Of a stretch of DNA of 64,000 nucleotides, positions 38,126 to 46,303 are shown in pieces. The notes beneath the pieces are model-generated. The model saw nothing but the letters and a program-made list of their open reading frames with translations. It made no database searches and was not told the DNA's origin. The first letter of the stretch is position 1, and each line of letters starts with the position of its first letter. This DNA is from Aequorivita sp. CIP111184 (GTDB lineage Bacteria; Bacteroidota; Bacteroidia; Flavobacteriales; Flavobacteriaceae), in assembly GCF_900489465.1 (NCBI RefSeq), contig NZ_UEFQ01000019.1:95968-159967 (forward strand). Direction: 5' to 3'. The translations under genes and the position numbers were made by a program.

Positions 38126-40267
38126 ATGAAAAAATTAATTATTTCCTTTCTCCTCGCTGCTTTTGTATTGCCTGTTCAGGCTAACGAAGGTATGTGGTTT
38201 TTAATGCACATTGAACGGTTAAACTACCGCGATATGCAAAAAATGGGACTCCAACTTACTCCCGAAGAAATTTACAGTGTAAACCATTCTAGCCTTAAAG
38301 ATGCCATCGTGCAGTTTAATCGCGGGTGTACTGCAGAAATTATATCTGATAGTGGTTTAGTGCTTACAAACCATCACTGTGGTTACAGTGCAATAGCAGA
38401 ACTTTCAACTGCTGAAAATGATTATTTGACCAATGGATATTGGGCAGATAACAAAGGGGAGGAGTTGAAACCGAAAAGTTTATCGGTTCGCTTTTTTGTT
38501 AGAATGGACGATGTTTCAAAGCGTATTTTAAGCTTAGTGAACGATTCCATGACTGAAGCTGATCGCGAAGCCACAATAAATCGTGAGATTGCCAAGATTG
38601 AACAGGAAAACAATGAGGGTGGAAAATATACAGTATCAGTAAAATCTTTTTACCAAGGAAATGAGTTTTACTATTTCGTATATCAAGATTACAATGATGT
38701 ACGTTTGGTGGGAGCGCCTCCAGCAAATATCGGAAAATTTGGTGGCGATACTGACAACTGGGAATGGCCACGCCACACAGGAGATTTTTCACTTTTCAGA
38801 GTGTATGCCGACCAAGACGGAAATCCTGCCGAATATTCTCCAAACAACGTACCGCTAAAGCCAAAATATCACTTAACCACTAGCCTAAAAGGTTTTGAGG
38901 AAAATGATTTCGCAATGATTATGGGCTATCCGGGCAGAACCAACCGCTGGATGCCTGCCGGGGGAATTGAACAAAATGTAGAGTATGCATATCCTGCTTG
39001 GGTAGAGGCTTCAAAAACGTCTATGGATGTTATGAAGAACTATATGGATAAAGACCAGCAGGTTAAACTTGACTATGCTTCAAGTTATGCCTCAACTGCC
39101 AATTATTGGAAAAATCGTCAAGGAATGATAGATGCGCTGAAACAACATAAAACTGCAGAGAGCAAACGCAAGGATGAAAAGGCTTTTCAGAAATGGGCAT
39201 CTAAAAAAGGCAATAAAAAGTATGAAGATGTAATGTCAGTTATCAATGATTATTACAGCAAGACTAACGAAAACAGTAAACATAATAATTATTTGGGTCT
39301 GTTGTTAAGAACCCAAATGGCGACTATTCCATATCGCCTAGGGAATGATATTGACTATTATTTGCAGCAAAATGAAGCCAAACAAGAGGAATTGAAACCT
39401 AAGTTAAATGCCGAAATAGATGATTTTTATGAAGGACTTTACCTTCCTTTGGAAAAAGATGTTATGGCTGCGCAGCTAAAACTTTATTCCACGAAGGCTA
39501 AAAACATAGCGCCAATGATAGCAAAAGTAGCTGCGGAAAACAACAAGAGTGATGCAGGTTGGAAGAACTATGTGGACACTGCTTTTAACAATAGCATTTT
39601 TGAAACTAAGGAAAAGATAAAAGCATTTATGGCAAATCCTAATGCTGAAGTATTAAAGAACGATCCATTATTTCAACTTTCTACAGATCTGTTGATCCGC
39701 TATCGTTATAAATCTGAGGAAGAAAAGCAGTTGGATAATAATTTTGAACGTGCTTACAGATTAATGGTGCAGGGAATGCGTTTGCAAAACCCCGATGAAA
39801 AATATTATCCTGATGCCAACAGCACTTTACGACTTACCTATGGAAAAGTAATTTCATTGCCAGAAGATAAACGAAATGACGCAGCGAAGAATTACTATAC
39901 CACTTTAAAAGGCACGGTTGCAAAGTACCAACCTGGAGATGATGAGTTCGACATGCCCAAAAAACTTATAGATCTTTATGAGAAAAAAGATTTTGGACAA
40001 TATGCAGATAAAGATGGGTATTTGCCCGTAAACTTTTTGACTGATAATGATATTACTGGCGGAAACTCCGGTTCGCCCGTTTTGAATGCAAAAGGGGAGC
40101 TAATTGGTTTGGCATTTGATGGAAACATTGAAGCAATGGCAGGGGATGTTATTTTTGATGATCAACTGCAACGCACTATTAATGTTGATATTCGTTACGT
40201 ACTATTTTTGATAGATAAATTTGCCGGTGCAAGTCATATTATTGATGAGCTGACTTTGGCTAAGTAA
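38126..40267 (+). CDS. S46 family dipeptidyl peptidase, DPP7-like
   Basis: S46 enzymes are exported serine exopeptidases that release dipeptides. The 713-residue product has a signal peptide (MKKLIISFLLAAFVLPVQA) and the chymotrypsin-fold triad. The histidine is in TNHHCGYSAI (His83/84), the aspartate in GGDTDNWEWPRHTGD and Ser648 in GGNSGSPV. Eighteen residues after the serine is Gly666 (in GLAFDGN). The equivalent position is Gly in Porphyromonas gingivalis DPP7 (hydrophobic P1) but Arg in DPP11 (acidic P1), so a DPP7-like preference is inferred. With the S9 DPP IV-like enzyme and POT transporters in this window it supports a dipeptide economy. Confidence 0.93.
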   Translation: MKKLIISFLLAAFVLPVQANEGMWFLMHIERLNYRDMQKMGLQLTPEEIYSVNHSSLKDAIVQFNRGCTAEIISDSGLVLTNHHCGYSAIAELSTAENDYLTNGYWADNKGEELKPKSLSVRFFVRMDDVSKRILSLVNDSMTEADREATINREIAKIEQENNEGGKYTVSVKSFYQGNEFYYFVYQDYNDVRLVGAPPANIGKFGGDTDNWEWPRHTGDFSLFRVYADQDGNPAEYSPNNVPLKPKYHLTTSLKGFEENDFAMIMGYPGRTNRWMPAGGIEQNVEYAYPAWVEASKTSMDVMKNYMDKDQQVKLDYASSYASTANYWKNRQGMIDALKQHKTAESKRKDEKAFQKWASKKGNKKYEDVMSVINDYYSKTNENSKHNNYLGLLLRTQMATIPYRLGNDIDYYLQQNEAKQEELKPKLNAEIDDFYEGLYLPLEKDVMAAQLKLYSTKAKNIAPMIAKVAAENNKSDAGWKNYVDTAFNNSIFETKEKIKAFMANPNAEVLKNDPLFQLSTDLLIRYRYKSEEEKQLDNNFERAYRLMVQGMRLQNPDEKYYPDANSTLRLTYGKVISLPEDKRNDAAKNYYTTLKGTVAKYQPGDDEFDMPKKLIDLYEKKDFGQYADKDGYLPVNFLTDNDITGGNSGSPVLNAKGELIGLAFDGNIEAMAGDVIFDDQLQRTINVDIRYVLFLIDKFAGASHIIDELTLAK

Positions 40268-40294
40268 TGTTATAGTTTTTTACTATACAATTTC

Positions 40295-40337
40295 AAAAAA
40301 CCACAAATCCGACAATTTTGGATTTGTGGTTTTTTTG
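40295..40337. terminator. Bidirectional terminator between the S46 peptidase and phospholipase genes
   Basis: A perfect 16-bp stem (40295-40310 with 40320-40335; A run, then CCACAAATCC, mirrored by GGATTTGTGG and a T run) has a 9-base loop. It can stop transcription from both sides. Confidence 0.9.
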
Positions 40338-40343
40338 TAGTTT

Positions 40344-41237
40344 TTAGTATAGTGAAAGTCCGAGACCAAAAGTAGTTTGGTTGTGGTTATAGTCTATTAA
40401 ACTTTCGCCATAGCCTGTGAAGACCTGCGCGTGAACCTTTAGGTTTTTAATAAAACGGTAGCTGTAATCCAGTCTCGCACTTCCGTGATTGTTGTCGCCG
40501 CCCCTAAGGGAATGTCGTGTTATCAGTTGAAAATCATGTCTCCCAAAGGCGTAATTAACGTCAAGTTCGGCGCGGCCCATATAGTCGTCAATGTCTGGGT
40601 TGTCATCATTTTTAGCGTTCTCTGGCAGACGTATCCAAGGTTTTAAAACAATCTGTACTTTTTCTATTTCCCAACCAAATTGAAAAATAGCACGATTCCA
40701 GCTTCGGCTCAAGGGGTTTGAGCGGCCGTTGCTTTGATGATTAAGCCCAAATCCGGAATAGACTCCTTTAAAATTTCCTATATAGTAAGGGGTGCTAAAT
40801 ATTAGAAAGGCTTCAGGTTGATAATTCGTTTCCCTAAATGGTCTTGAGAGCGTATTGTTATAAATCTGCCAGCGCGAACTTTGTGTATATGAACCCCAAA
40901 CGTCACCACCTATCTTTTGACCAAAGATATTATGAAGGATTTTAGTTTTGAAACTTATTTGAAACGCCAGCTCAATATTGTTATAACCAATGGGCTCTTC
41001 AACAACATTGTTCTCATTAATGCTGGTGGGCTTGTCATTTACATTGGTAGTATAATTTGCAAATAAAATATACACAGGTTTATAGGGTAATATTTTGAAT
41101 TCATTTTTTTGAGTTCGAGAAGTGGAATCTAACTGCCAAGTTTCTGCCAGCGTTGGGTATAGTTTTATGTCTTGTGCAAGAGAGGATAATGAGATGGATA
41201 AAAAAAATGCAAAAAATAGAAAAGTGCTGTTTTTCAT
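40344..41237 (-). CDS. pldA: Outer-membrane phospholipase A (PldA family)
   Basis: OMPLA hydrolyses misplaced phospholipids in the outer leaflet of the outer membrane in a calcium-dependent dimer. The 297-residue product has a signal peptide (MKNSTFLFFAFFLSISLSSLAQ) and a twelve-strand-like barrel pattern. Catalytic residues His167 and Ser169 are in GLNHQSNGR, and Asn181 (RSWNRA) is 14 residues after the His, the same spacing as His142/Ser144/Asn156 in E. coli. It ends with TFGLGLSLY, an outer-membrane terminal strand. It is divergent from the DUF808 gene, with -7-like elements for both in between. Confidence 0.9.
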   Translation of the reverse strand: MKNSTFLFFAFFLSISLSSLAQDIKLYPTLAETWQLDSTSRTQKNEFKILPYKPVYILFANYTTNVNDKPTSINENNVVEEPIGYNNIELAFQISFKTKILHNIFGQKIGGDVWGSYTQSSRWQIYNNTLSRPFRETNYQPEAFLIFSTPYYIGNFKGVYSGFGLNHQSNGRSNPLSRSWNRAIFQFGWEIEKVQIVLKPWIRLPENAKNDDNPDIDDYMGRAELDVNYAFGRHDFQLITRHSLRGGDNNHGSARLDYSYRFIKNLKVHAQVFTGYGESLIDYNHNQTTFGLGLSLY

Positions 41238-41254
41238 TTAAACGATTTAAGAGG

Positions 41255-41262
41255 CAAAGATA
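41255..41262 (-). promoter_or_regulatory. Candidate -7 promoter element for pldA
   Basis: The minus strand reads TATCTTTG, an exact TAnnTTTG match, 18 bases before the pldA ATG. No good -33 TTTG was seen at 19 bases. Confidence 0.4.
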
Positions 41263-41299
41263 TATTAGGAATATTTAAGCTTATGTTAATGCCTATTTT

Positions 41300-41307
41300 T
41301 ATATTTG
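41300..41307 (+). promoter_or_regulatory. Candidate -7 promoter element for the DUF808 gene
   Basis: TATATTTG at 41300-41307 is an exact TAnnTTTG match, 79 bases before the ATG at 41387. The -33 region is poor. Confidence 0.4.
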
Positions 41308-41386
41308 AACAATTAACTGGACATCTTCAAAATGCGCTTTAATAAAAAGTTTACTTAATCAAGTTATATAAAATAGAATAAGATAT

Positions 41387-42268
41387 ATGGCATCAGGATT
41401 TTTTGCAATATTGGATGATATAGCAGCATTGCTGGATGATGTAGCGATGATGAGTAAAGTTGCGGCAAAAAAAACAGCCGGGATTCTCGGCGATGATTTG
41501 GCGGTAAATGCTGAAAAGGCTTCTGGATTTGCATCTTCCCGTGAAATTCCTGTATTGTGGGCCATCACCAAAGGCTCCCTTTTAAACAAATTGATTATAC
41601 TGCCAATCGCTTTTTTGCTGAGTGCATTTTTACCGTGGGCAGTTACCGTTATTTTAGTGCTTGGAGGTTTGTATTTGGCCTATGAGGGTGCTGAAAAAAT
41701 ATATGAGTTCTTTTTTCCGCACACACATTCAAAGGAATCATTTGTAGCAGATGGGTTGACCGAAAGTGAAATACTCGCAATTGAAAAGGAACGAGTAAAG
41801 GCTGCGATTGTAACCGATTTTATTCTTTCTATTGAAATAGTGATCATAGCACTGGGCAGCGTAGTTGAGGAAACCTTGACCACCCAGATTATGGTGGTAA
41901 GTATTATCGCTATTCTTGCAACAATAGGCGTTTACGGAATAGTAGCTCTCATTGTACGTATGGATGAAGCAGGCTATAAATTAATTAAAAAGAGCAAAAA
42001 GGAAAATAGCTTTTCAAAAAAGGTAGGCACATTGTTGGTACAGGCACTTCCTAAGGTTATAAAGGCTTTGAGTGTAATTGGCACCATAGCTTTGATTCTG
42101 GTTGCTGGTGGAATATTTGTACACAATATTGATTTTCTTCATCATTTTATGCCTCAGTTACCTTCCTTTCTTTTGGAATTTATTGTGGGGCTATTGGTTG
42201 GATTTGTTTGCTTGTTAGTGGTAATGGGGTTTAAGAAAATATGGGGGAAACTAATTAAAAAACATTGA
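41387..42268 (+). CDS. DUF808 family inner-membrane protein (YedI-like)
   Basis: The 293-residue product starts MASGFFAILDDIAALLDDVAMMSKVAAKKTAGILGDDLAVNAEKASGF, the hallmark of the DUF808/YedI family. Roughly six membrane helices follow (LIILPIAFLLSAFLPWAVTVILVLGGLYLAYEGAEKI and several later ones). The motif around EIPVLWAITKGSLLNK is conserved as well. The function of the family is not established; a role in transport or stress has been guessed. It is a lone gene, divergent from pldA. Confidence 0.9.
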   Translation: MASGFFAILDDIAALLDDVAMMSKVAAKKTAGILGDDLAVNAEKASGFASSREIPVLWAITKGSLLNKLIILPIAFLLSAFLPWAVTVILVLGGLYLAYEGAEKIYEFFFPHTHSKESFVADGLTESEILAIEKERVKAAIVTDFILSIEIVIIALGSVVEETLTTQIMVVSIIAILATIGVYGIVALIVRMDEAGYKLIKKSKKENSFSKKVGTLLVQALPKVIKALSVIGTIALILVAGGIFVHNIDFLHHFMPQLPSFLLEFIVGLLVGFVCLLVVMGFKKIWGKLIKKH

Positions 42269-42365
42269 GTGTTTTTGAATTCAGGTTAATCTTACTTAAA
42301 AACAAACCTAATGTCACAATTAATAAATTCAATTTCCCGACATTTGGATCACAAATTATTTTAAT

Positions 42366-42905
42366 TTGAAACAAAGTCTAATTGCCATATTGCTTCTCTT
42401 TATATTATTTGCCCCAGTTGCAAGTATATACGCTTTTCTGCAATTTGAAAAATCGGCAATACGTCGGGAAATAAAAGGACAGATGATTGCGGGGATGGAC
42501 CACGAGGAATTGGTACTTCTGAAATTTACTAAAGACGAAACCGAAACACTACTGCGTTGGGAACATTCCAAAGAGTTTGAGTACAAAGGCCAGATGTATG
42601 ATATTGTTTCATCAGAAATAAAAGGCAACTCCATTTTCTACAGATGCTGGTTAGATAATGAAGAAACTGACCTTAACAAAAAACTAAAAAAGTTGGTTGC
42701 AACCGCTTTTAACCAAGACGAGAAAAACCGGGAAACCCAAGAGAATCTTTACAGTTATTTATGGTCTTTTTTCTGCACAGCCACTTTTGATTGGCAAGCC
42801 ATTCCTTCTCAAAATATCGATCTCGTTTTTCAGGATGGTATGCATTCAAATATCATTAATTCCATCCGCATTACACCACCAACACCTCCACCTAAGACAA
42901 GTTAA
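42366..42905 (+). CDS. Hypothetical membrane-anchored protein
   Basis: The 179-residue product starts at TTG (42366) with a hydrophobic N-terminal segment (SLIAILLLFILFAPVASIYAFL) that may be a signal peptide or a single anchor. The remainder is a mixed charged soluble part with no motif I recognise (for example HEELVLLKFTKDETETLLRWEHSKEFEYKGQMYDIV, which suggests beta strands). The C-terminus is proline-rich (TPPTPPPKTS). No ATG start retains the hydrophobic segment. It lies about 230 bases before the TonB-dependent receptor gene on the same strand; similar small proteins often precede receptors in this group, but a link is only inferred. Confidence 0.6.
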   Translation: MKQSLIAILLLFILFAPVASIYAFLQFEKSAIRREIKGQMIAGMDHEELVLLKFTKDETETLLRWEHSKEFEYKGQMYDIVSSEIKGNSIFYRCWLDNEETDLNKKLKKLVATAFNQDEKNRETQENLYSYLWSFFCTATFDWQAIPSQNIDLVFQDGMHSNIINSIRITPPTPPPKTS

Positions 42906-43137
42906 TATTCTAATTTGACCAAAATTTATTTTGTTGTTGCTTCAAACTGGAAGTAGCATTTTTTAGAATGTTTAAACTGTAGCTCATTGAAAAAATGTCT
43001 GATCTCATTTTTCTAATATAATTAGTATAAAAGAGAATCGTGATCACATTAATAACCTATAAAGTGTAGTTCTAGACTGCGCCCAAATAGACACATAAAG
43101 CTATTTTTTAAATTTTAGTTAACTTAAAAATCATTAA

Positions 43138-45543
43138 ATGAAAAGACTATTCATACTGTGGTTATTAATTGGTTTTGTAGGTGGTGCCTACGCCCAAAAA
43201 ATAACTATTACAGAGCAACAAACCAACCAGCCTATAGAGTTGGTGACGCTTACTAGTGCAAATTCAAAACATTACGCTACAACTAATTTTAAAGGGGAAG
43301 CAGATATTTCAGCATTTAAACAATCCGAAAAGATTGAAATACGGAGTCTTGGTTATAAAACGGTTATAAAAAGCTTTTCCGAGTTGGAATTGGAAGGGTT
43401 TAAAATTTCGTTGGAAGTATCCAACTTCAGTTTAGACGAAGTAGTGATTTCAGGCTCGCGATGGAGGCAGAGCAGTGACGATGTGCCTTCAAAAATCATT
43501 TCCATTTCGGCAAAAGAAGTGGCATTACAAAATCCACAGAGTGCTGCAGACCTTTTGGGTGTTTCGGGAAAAGTGTTTATTCAGAAAAGTCAGCAGGGTG
43601 GGGGAAGTCCTATGATTCGTGGCTTTGCGACCAGCCGTTTATTGTATTCCGTGGATGGGGTGCGAATGAACACGGCAATTTTCCGTTCTGGAAATCTACA
43701 GAATGTAATTAATATAGATCCTTTCGCGGTAGAAAATACCGAAGTGCTTTTTGGTCCAGGTTCTGTAATCTACGGAAGCGACGCCATTGGAGGTGTAATG
43801 AGCTTCCAAACATTAACACCCCAGCTTTCATTTACAGATGAACCTTTGATTACTGGAAAAGCTAGTGCACGCTATTCTTCCGCTAACAATGAAAAAACCG
43901 GACATTTTGATGTAAACCTAGGTTTTAAAAAGTGGGCGTTCGTAACCAGCATTAGCTCTTGGGATTATGACAACCTTCGCCAAGGAAGCCACGGCCCAGA
44001 TGATTACATAAAAGATTATTATGTGCAGCGCCAAGATAGTACAGATGTGGTGATTACTCAGGATGATAAATTGTTGCAAATTCCTTCAGCGTATTCGCAA
44101 ATTAATATGATGCAGAAAATTCGGTTTCAACCTAATGAAAATTGGGACTTTCAATACGGTTTTCATTTTTCTGAGACTTCGCCCTATGGCAGATACGACA
44201 GGCACCAACGAATTCGCGATGGATTGCCTCGGTATGCCGAATGGGACTATGGCCCACAGATTTGGATGATGAACAATCTTAACATCAACTATACTTCAAA
44301 TAATTCTGTTTTTGATCAAATGAGTCTGCGCTTGGCCCATCAATGGTTTGAGGAAAGTAGAATTGATAGAACATTCAATAAAACTGAGCGTAACACTCAA
44401 AACGAAGAAGTGAGTGCCTACTCTGCAAACCTAGATTTTATAAAGGCTACAGGTGAAAAAAATACTTTTTTTTACGGGCTTGAATACGTGTTGAACGATG
44501 TAAATTCTGAAGGACAATTGACTGATATTTCTACTAATATTTCTGAAGCAGGTCCTGCTCGTTACCCACAATCCAAATGGCAATCCATGGCTGTTTATGT
44601 TACCGATGAATTTAAAGTAGCCGATAATTTTACCTTAAGCGCTGGAGCACGGTACAATTATGTTTTACTGGATGCAGAGTTCGATACTACTTTTTATCCA
44701 TTTCCTTTTACTGAAGCTAGTTTAAGCCATGGAGCGCTTACGGGAAGTTTGGGTGGTGTTTACCGTCCAGATGATACTTGGGTTATAAGTGCCAATTTAG
44801 GAACTGCGTTCCGTTCGCCAAATGTGGACGATCTAGGAAAAGTATTTGATTCTGAACCTGGAAGTGTTGTGGTTCCCAATCCAGACTTAAAACCTGAATA
44901 CGCCTATAATGCAGATTTGGGGATTGCAAAAGTTTTTAGAGATGTTGTAAAGGTTGATGTTACCGGATATTACACACATTTGAAAGACGCGCTTGTTCGT
45001 CGTGATTTTAAATTGAATGGTCTAGATAGTATTATGTACCAAGGTGAATTGAGCCAAGTGCAGGCAATTCAAAACGCAGCTGTTGCTCACGTTTATGGTG
45101 TGCAAGTTGGCGTTGAGGTGAAACTTCCAAAAGGGTTTGGGTTTTCTACAGATGTGAATATCCAAAAAGGAGAAGAGGAACTTGATAATGGAGATACGAG
45201 TCCATCGCGCCATGCTTCTCCATTTTTCGGAGTTTCCCGTTTAAATTACAAAGTGAACAAGCTAAGTATGGAACTGAATGTTAATTACCAAGGAGAGAAG
45301 GATTTTGAAGATCTTCCCGACGAGGAAAAAGGTAAAACGGAAATCTATGCTTTAGACGAAAATGGCAATCCCTATTCGCCAGCTTGGTACACTTTTAATT
45401 TTAAAGCCTTATACAAAATGAACGATACTTTTGACGTTAGTGGGGGCATAGAGAATTTGACAGATCAGCGATACCGTCCTTATAGTTCGGGTATTTCGGG
45501 TGCGGGAAGAAATTTTATTCTTGCGTTAACGGCGCATTTTTAG
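43138..45543 (+). CDS. TonB-dependent outer-membrane receptor
   Basis: The 801-residue product has a signal peptide (about residues 1-19). A carboxypeptidase-regulatory-like beta-sandwich comes next (about 20-95, ITEQQTNQPIELVTLTS...), typical of Bacteroidota receptors. The plug domain (about 105-230) contains GGGSPMIRGFATSRLLYSVDGVRMNTAIFRSGNLQNV and SVIYGSDAIGGVMSF, and a 22-strand barrel ends in FILALTAHF. The plug wording resembles heme/hemoglobin-type receptors, but the substrate is unproven. No SusD-like partner is adjacent, so it is not a SusC-type glycan receptor. A terminator follows at 45651. Confidence 0.92.
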   Translation: MKRLFILWLLIGFVGGAYAQKITITEQQTNQPIELVTLTSANSKHYATTNFKGEADISAFKQSEKIEIRSLGYKTVIKSFSELELEGFKISLEVSNFSLDEVVISGSRWRQSSDDVPSKIISISAKEVALQNPQSAADLLGVSGKVFIQKSQQGGGSPMIRGFATSRLLYSVDGVRMNTAIFRSGNLQNVINIDPFAVENTEVLFGPGSVIYGSDAIGGVMSFQTLTPQLSFTDEPLITGKASARYSSANNEKTGHFDVNLGFKKWAFVTSISSWDYDNLRQGSHGPDDYIKDYYVQRQDSTDVVITQDDKLLQIPSAYSQINMMQKIRFQPNENWDFQYGFHFSETSPYGRYDRHQRIRDGLPRYAEWDYGPQIWMMNNLNINYTSNNSVFDQMSLRLAHQWFEESRIDRTFNKTERNTQNEEVSAYSANLDFIKATGEKNTFFYGLEYVLNDVNSEGQLTDISTNISEAGPARYPQSKWQSMAVYVTDEFKVADNFTLSAGARYNYVLLDAEFDTTFYPFPFTEASLSHGALTGSLGGVYRPDDTWVISANLGTAFRSPNVDDLGKVFDSEPGSVVVPNPDLKPEYAYNADLGIAKVFRDVVKVDVTGYYTHLKDALVRRDFKLNGLDSIMYQGELSQVQAIQNAAVAHVYGVQVGVEVKLPKGFGFSTDVNIQKGEEELDNGDTSPSRHASPFFGVSRLNYKVNKLSMELNVNYQGEKDFEDLPDEEKGKTEIYALDENGNPYSPAWYTFNFKALYKMNDTFDVSGGIENLTDQRYRPYSSGISGAGRNFILALTAHF

Positions 45544-45650
45544 TAAAGAAGTTTGAGGTTTCCATTCTTTTGAAGTAGAGATGATTACTATGATTTTTTT
45601 TAGTATATTTGATGTGAGCCACGGGCTTATTTCTCCCCAATTAATATGAT

Positions 45651-45680
45651 AAAACCCGCACTTTATAGGGGCGGGTTTTT
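45651..45680. terminator. Terminator after the TonB-dependent receptor gene
   Basis: AAAACCCGC (45651-45659) pairs with GCGGGTTTT (45671-45679) with an 11-base loop, flanked by A and T tracts. It may serve both this gene and the convergent STAS gene. Confidence 0.8.
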
Positions 45681-45714
45681 GAATTAATAAATTACAGGCA
45701 ATTTTATCGAAATA

Positions 45715-46071
45715 TTAATAAACAGATTTATTATTGCTTCTCGTATTTTTAGGGATTTTATTGTAATATGGTATTCCAACAAAGGAGAAAATCAGTTTTA
45801 CCATTTCATTTTCCTTACAGAATAAAATAATTTCTTTGTTGTTTTCCCTTGCATTTTCCGAAGCGATATAAAGCATATATGCTCCAGCAGCATCTATTTT
45901 CTCTAATGGATCCAAATCTACAATTAATGAAGGTGTTCGGTCCAATGCAGATTCAATGCGAAACTGGACTTCAGATAAGTTCCCACTGTATAATCTCCCC
46001 TCTAATTTTAAAAAACGGTTGGTTAAAAAACTATGTAATGGCATGCCGTAGTGATTAAAAATTAATATCAC
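45715..46071 (-). CDS. Stand-alone STAS-domain protein
   Basis: The 118-residue product resembles anti-sigma-factor antagonists. It has a strand-rich N-terminus (HSFLTNRFLKLEGRLYSGN), the segment SLIVDLDPLEKIDAAGAYMLYIASENARENNKEIILF with the loop D-A-A-G where SpoIIAA-type proteins carry the phosphorylated Ser (usually D-S/T-S-G), and a short last helix. The Ser is replaced by Ala, so classical partner-switch phosphorylation may be lost. The start is GTG at 46071; an ATG at 46044 would give 109 residues. No anti-sigma factor or phosphatase is nearby. It is divergent from the ABC-F gene. Confidence 0.7.
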   Translation of the reverse strand: MILIFNHYGMPLHSFLTNRFLKLEGRLYSGNLSEVQFRIESALDRTPSLIVDLDPLEKIDAAGAYMLYIASENARENNKEIILFCKENEMVKLIFSFVGIPYYNKIPKNTRSNNKSVY

Positions 46072-46277
46072 ATAGGTTTGGTGTAGGAATTTAAGGGCAA
46101 AATTGATTTAGGGAAAGAAAAAAAATATTGAATGTGAATGTACAAAATGTAATTAAAAAAATATTCGTTTTCGCTGTGCGAAGATTACTACCAAATAAAG
46201 AAAATTTGATGTTTATACCTTCAAATTTATTCAAAACAACTTATGTTCAAATTGATACACAATCCACAAGTTTTTAA

Positions 46278-46285
46278 TAGTTTTG
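46278..46285 (+). promoter_or_regulatory. Candidate -7 promoter element for the ABC-F gene
   Basis: TAGTTTTG matches TAnnTTTG, 19 bases before the ATG at 46304. A TTG occurs 23 bases upstream, longer than the usual spacing. Confidence 0.4.
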
Positions 46286-46303
46286 CAGCCTTAAAAAATT
46301 GAT

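Noticed and set aside
43035..43050. Short GTGATCAC palindrome upstream of the TonB receptor gene
   Set aside because: Eight bases of symmetry are too few to call an operator without other copies or conservation.
42906..43137. Possible small RNA or extra gene before the TonB receptor
   Set aside because: No open frame with a plausible start, no terminator and no recognisable RNA structure were found in this 232-base gap.
45715..46303. STAS gene and ABC-F gene as a functional pair
   Set aside because: They are divergent with a 232-base gap, and no known functional link supports pairing them.
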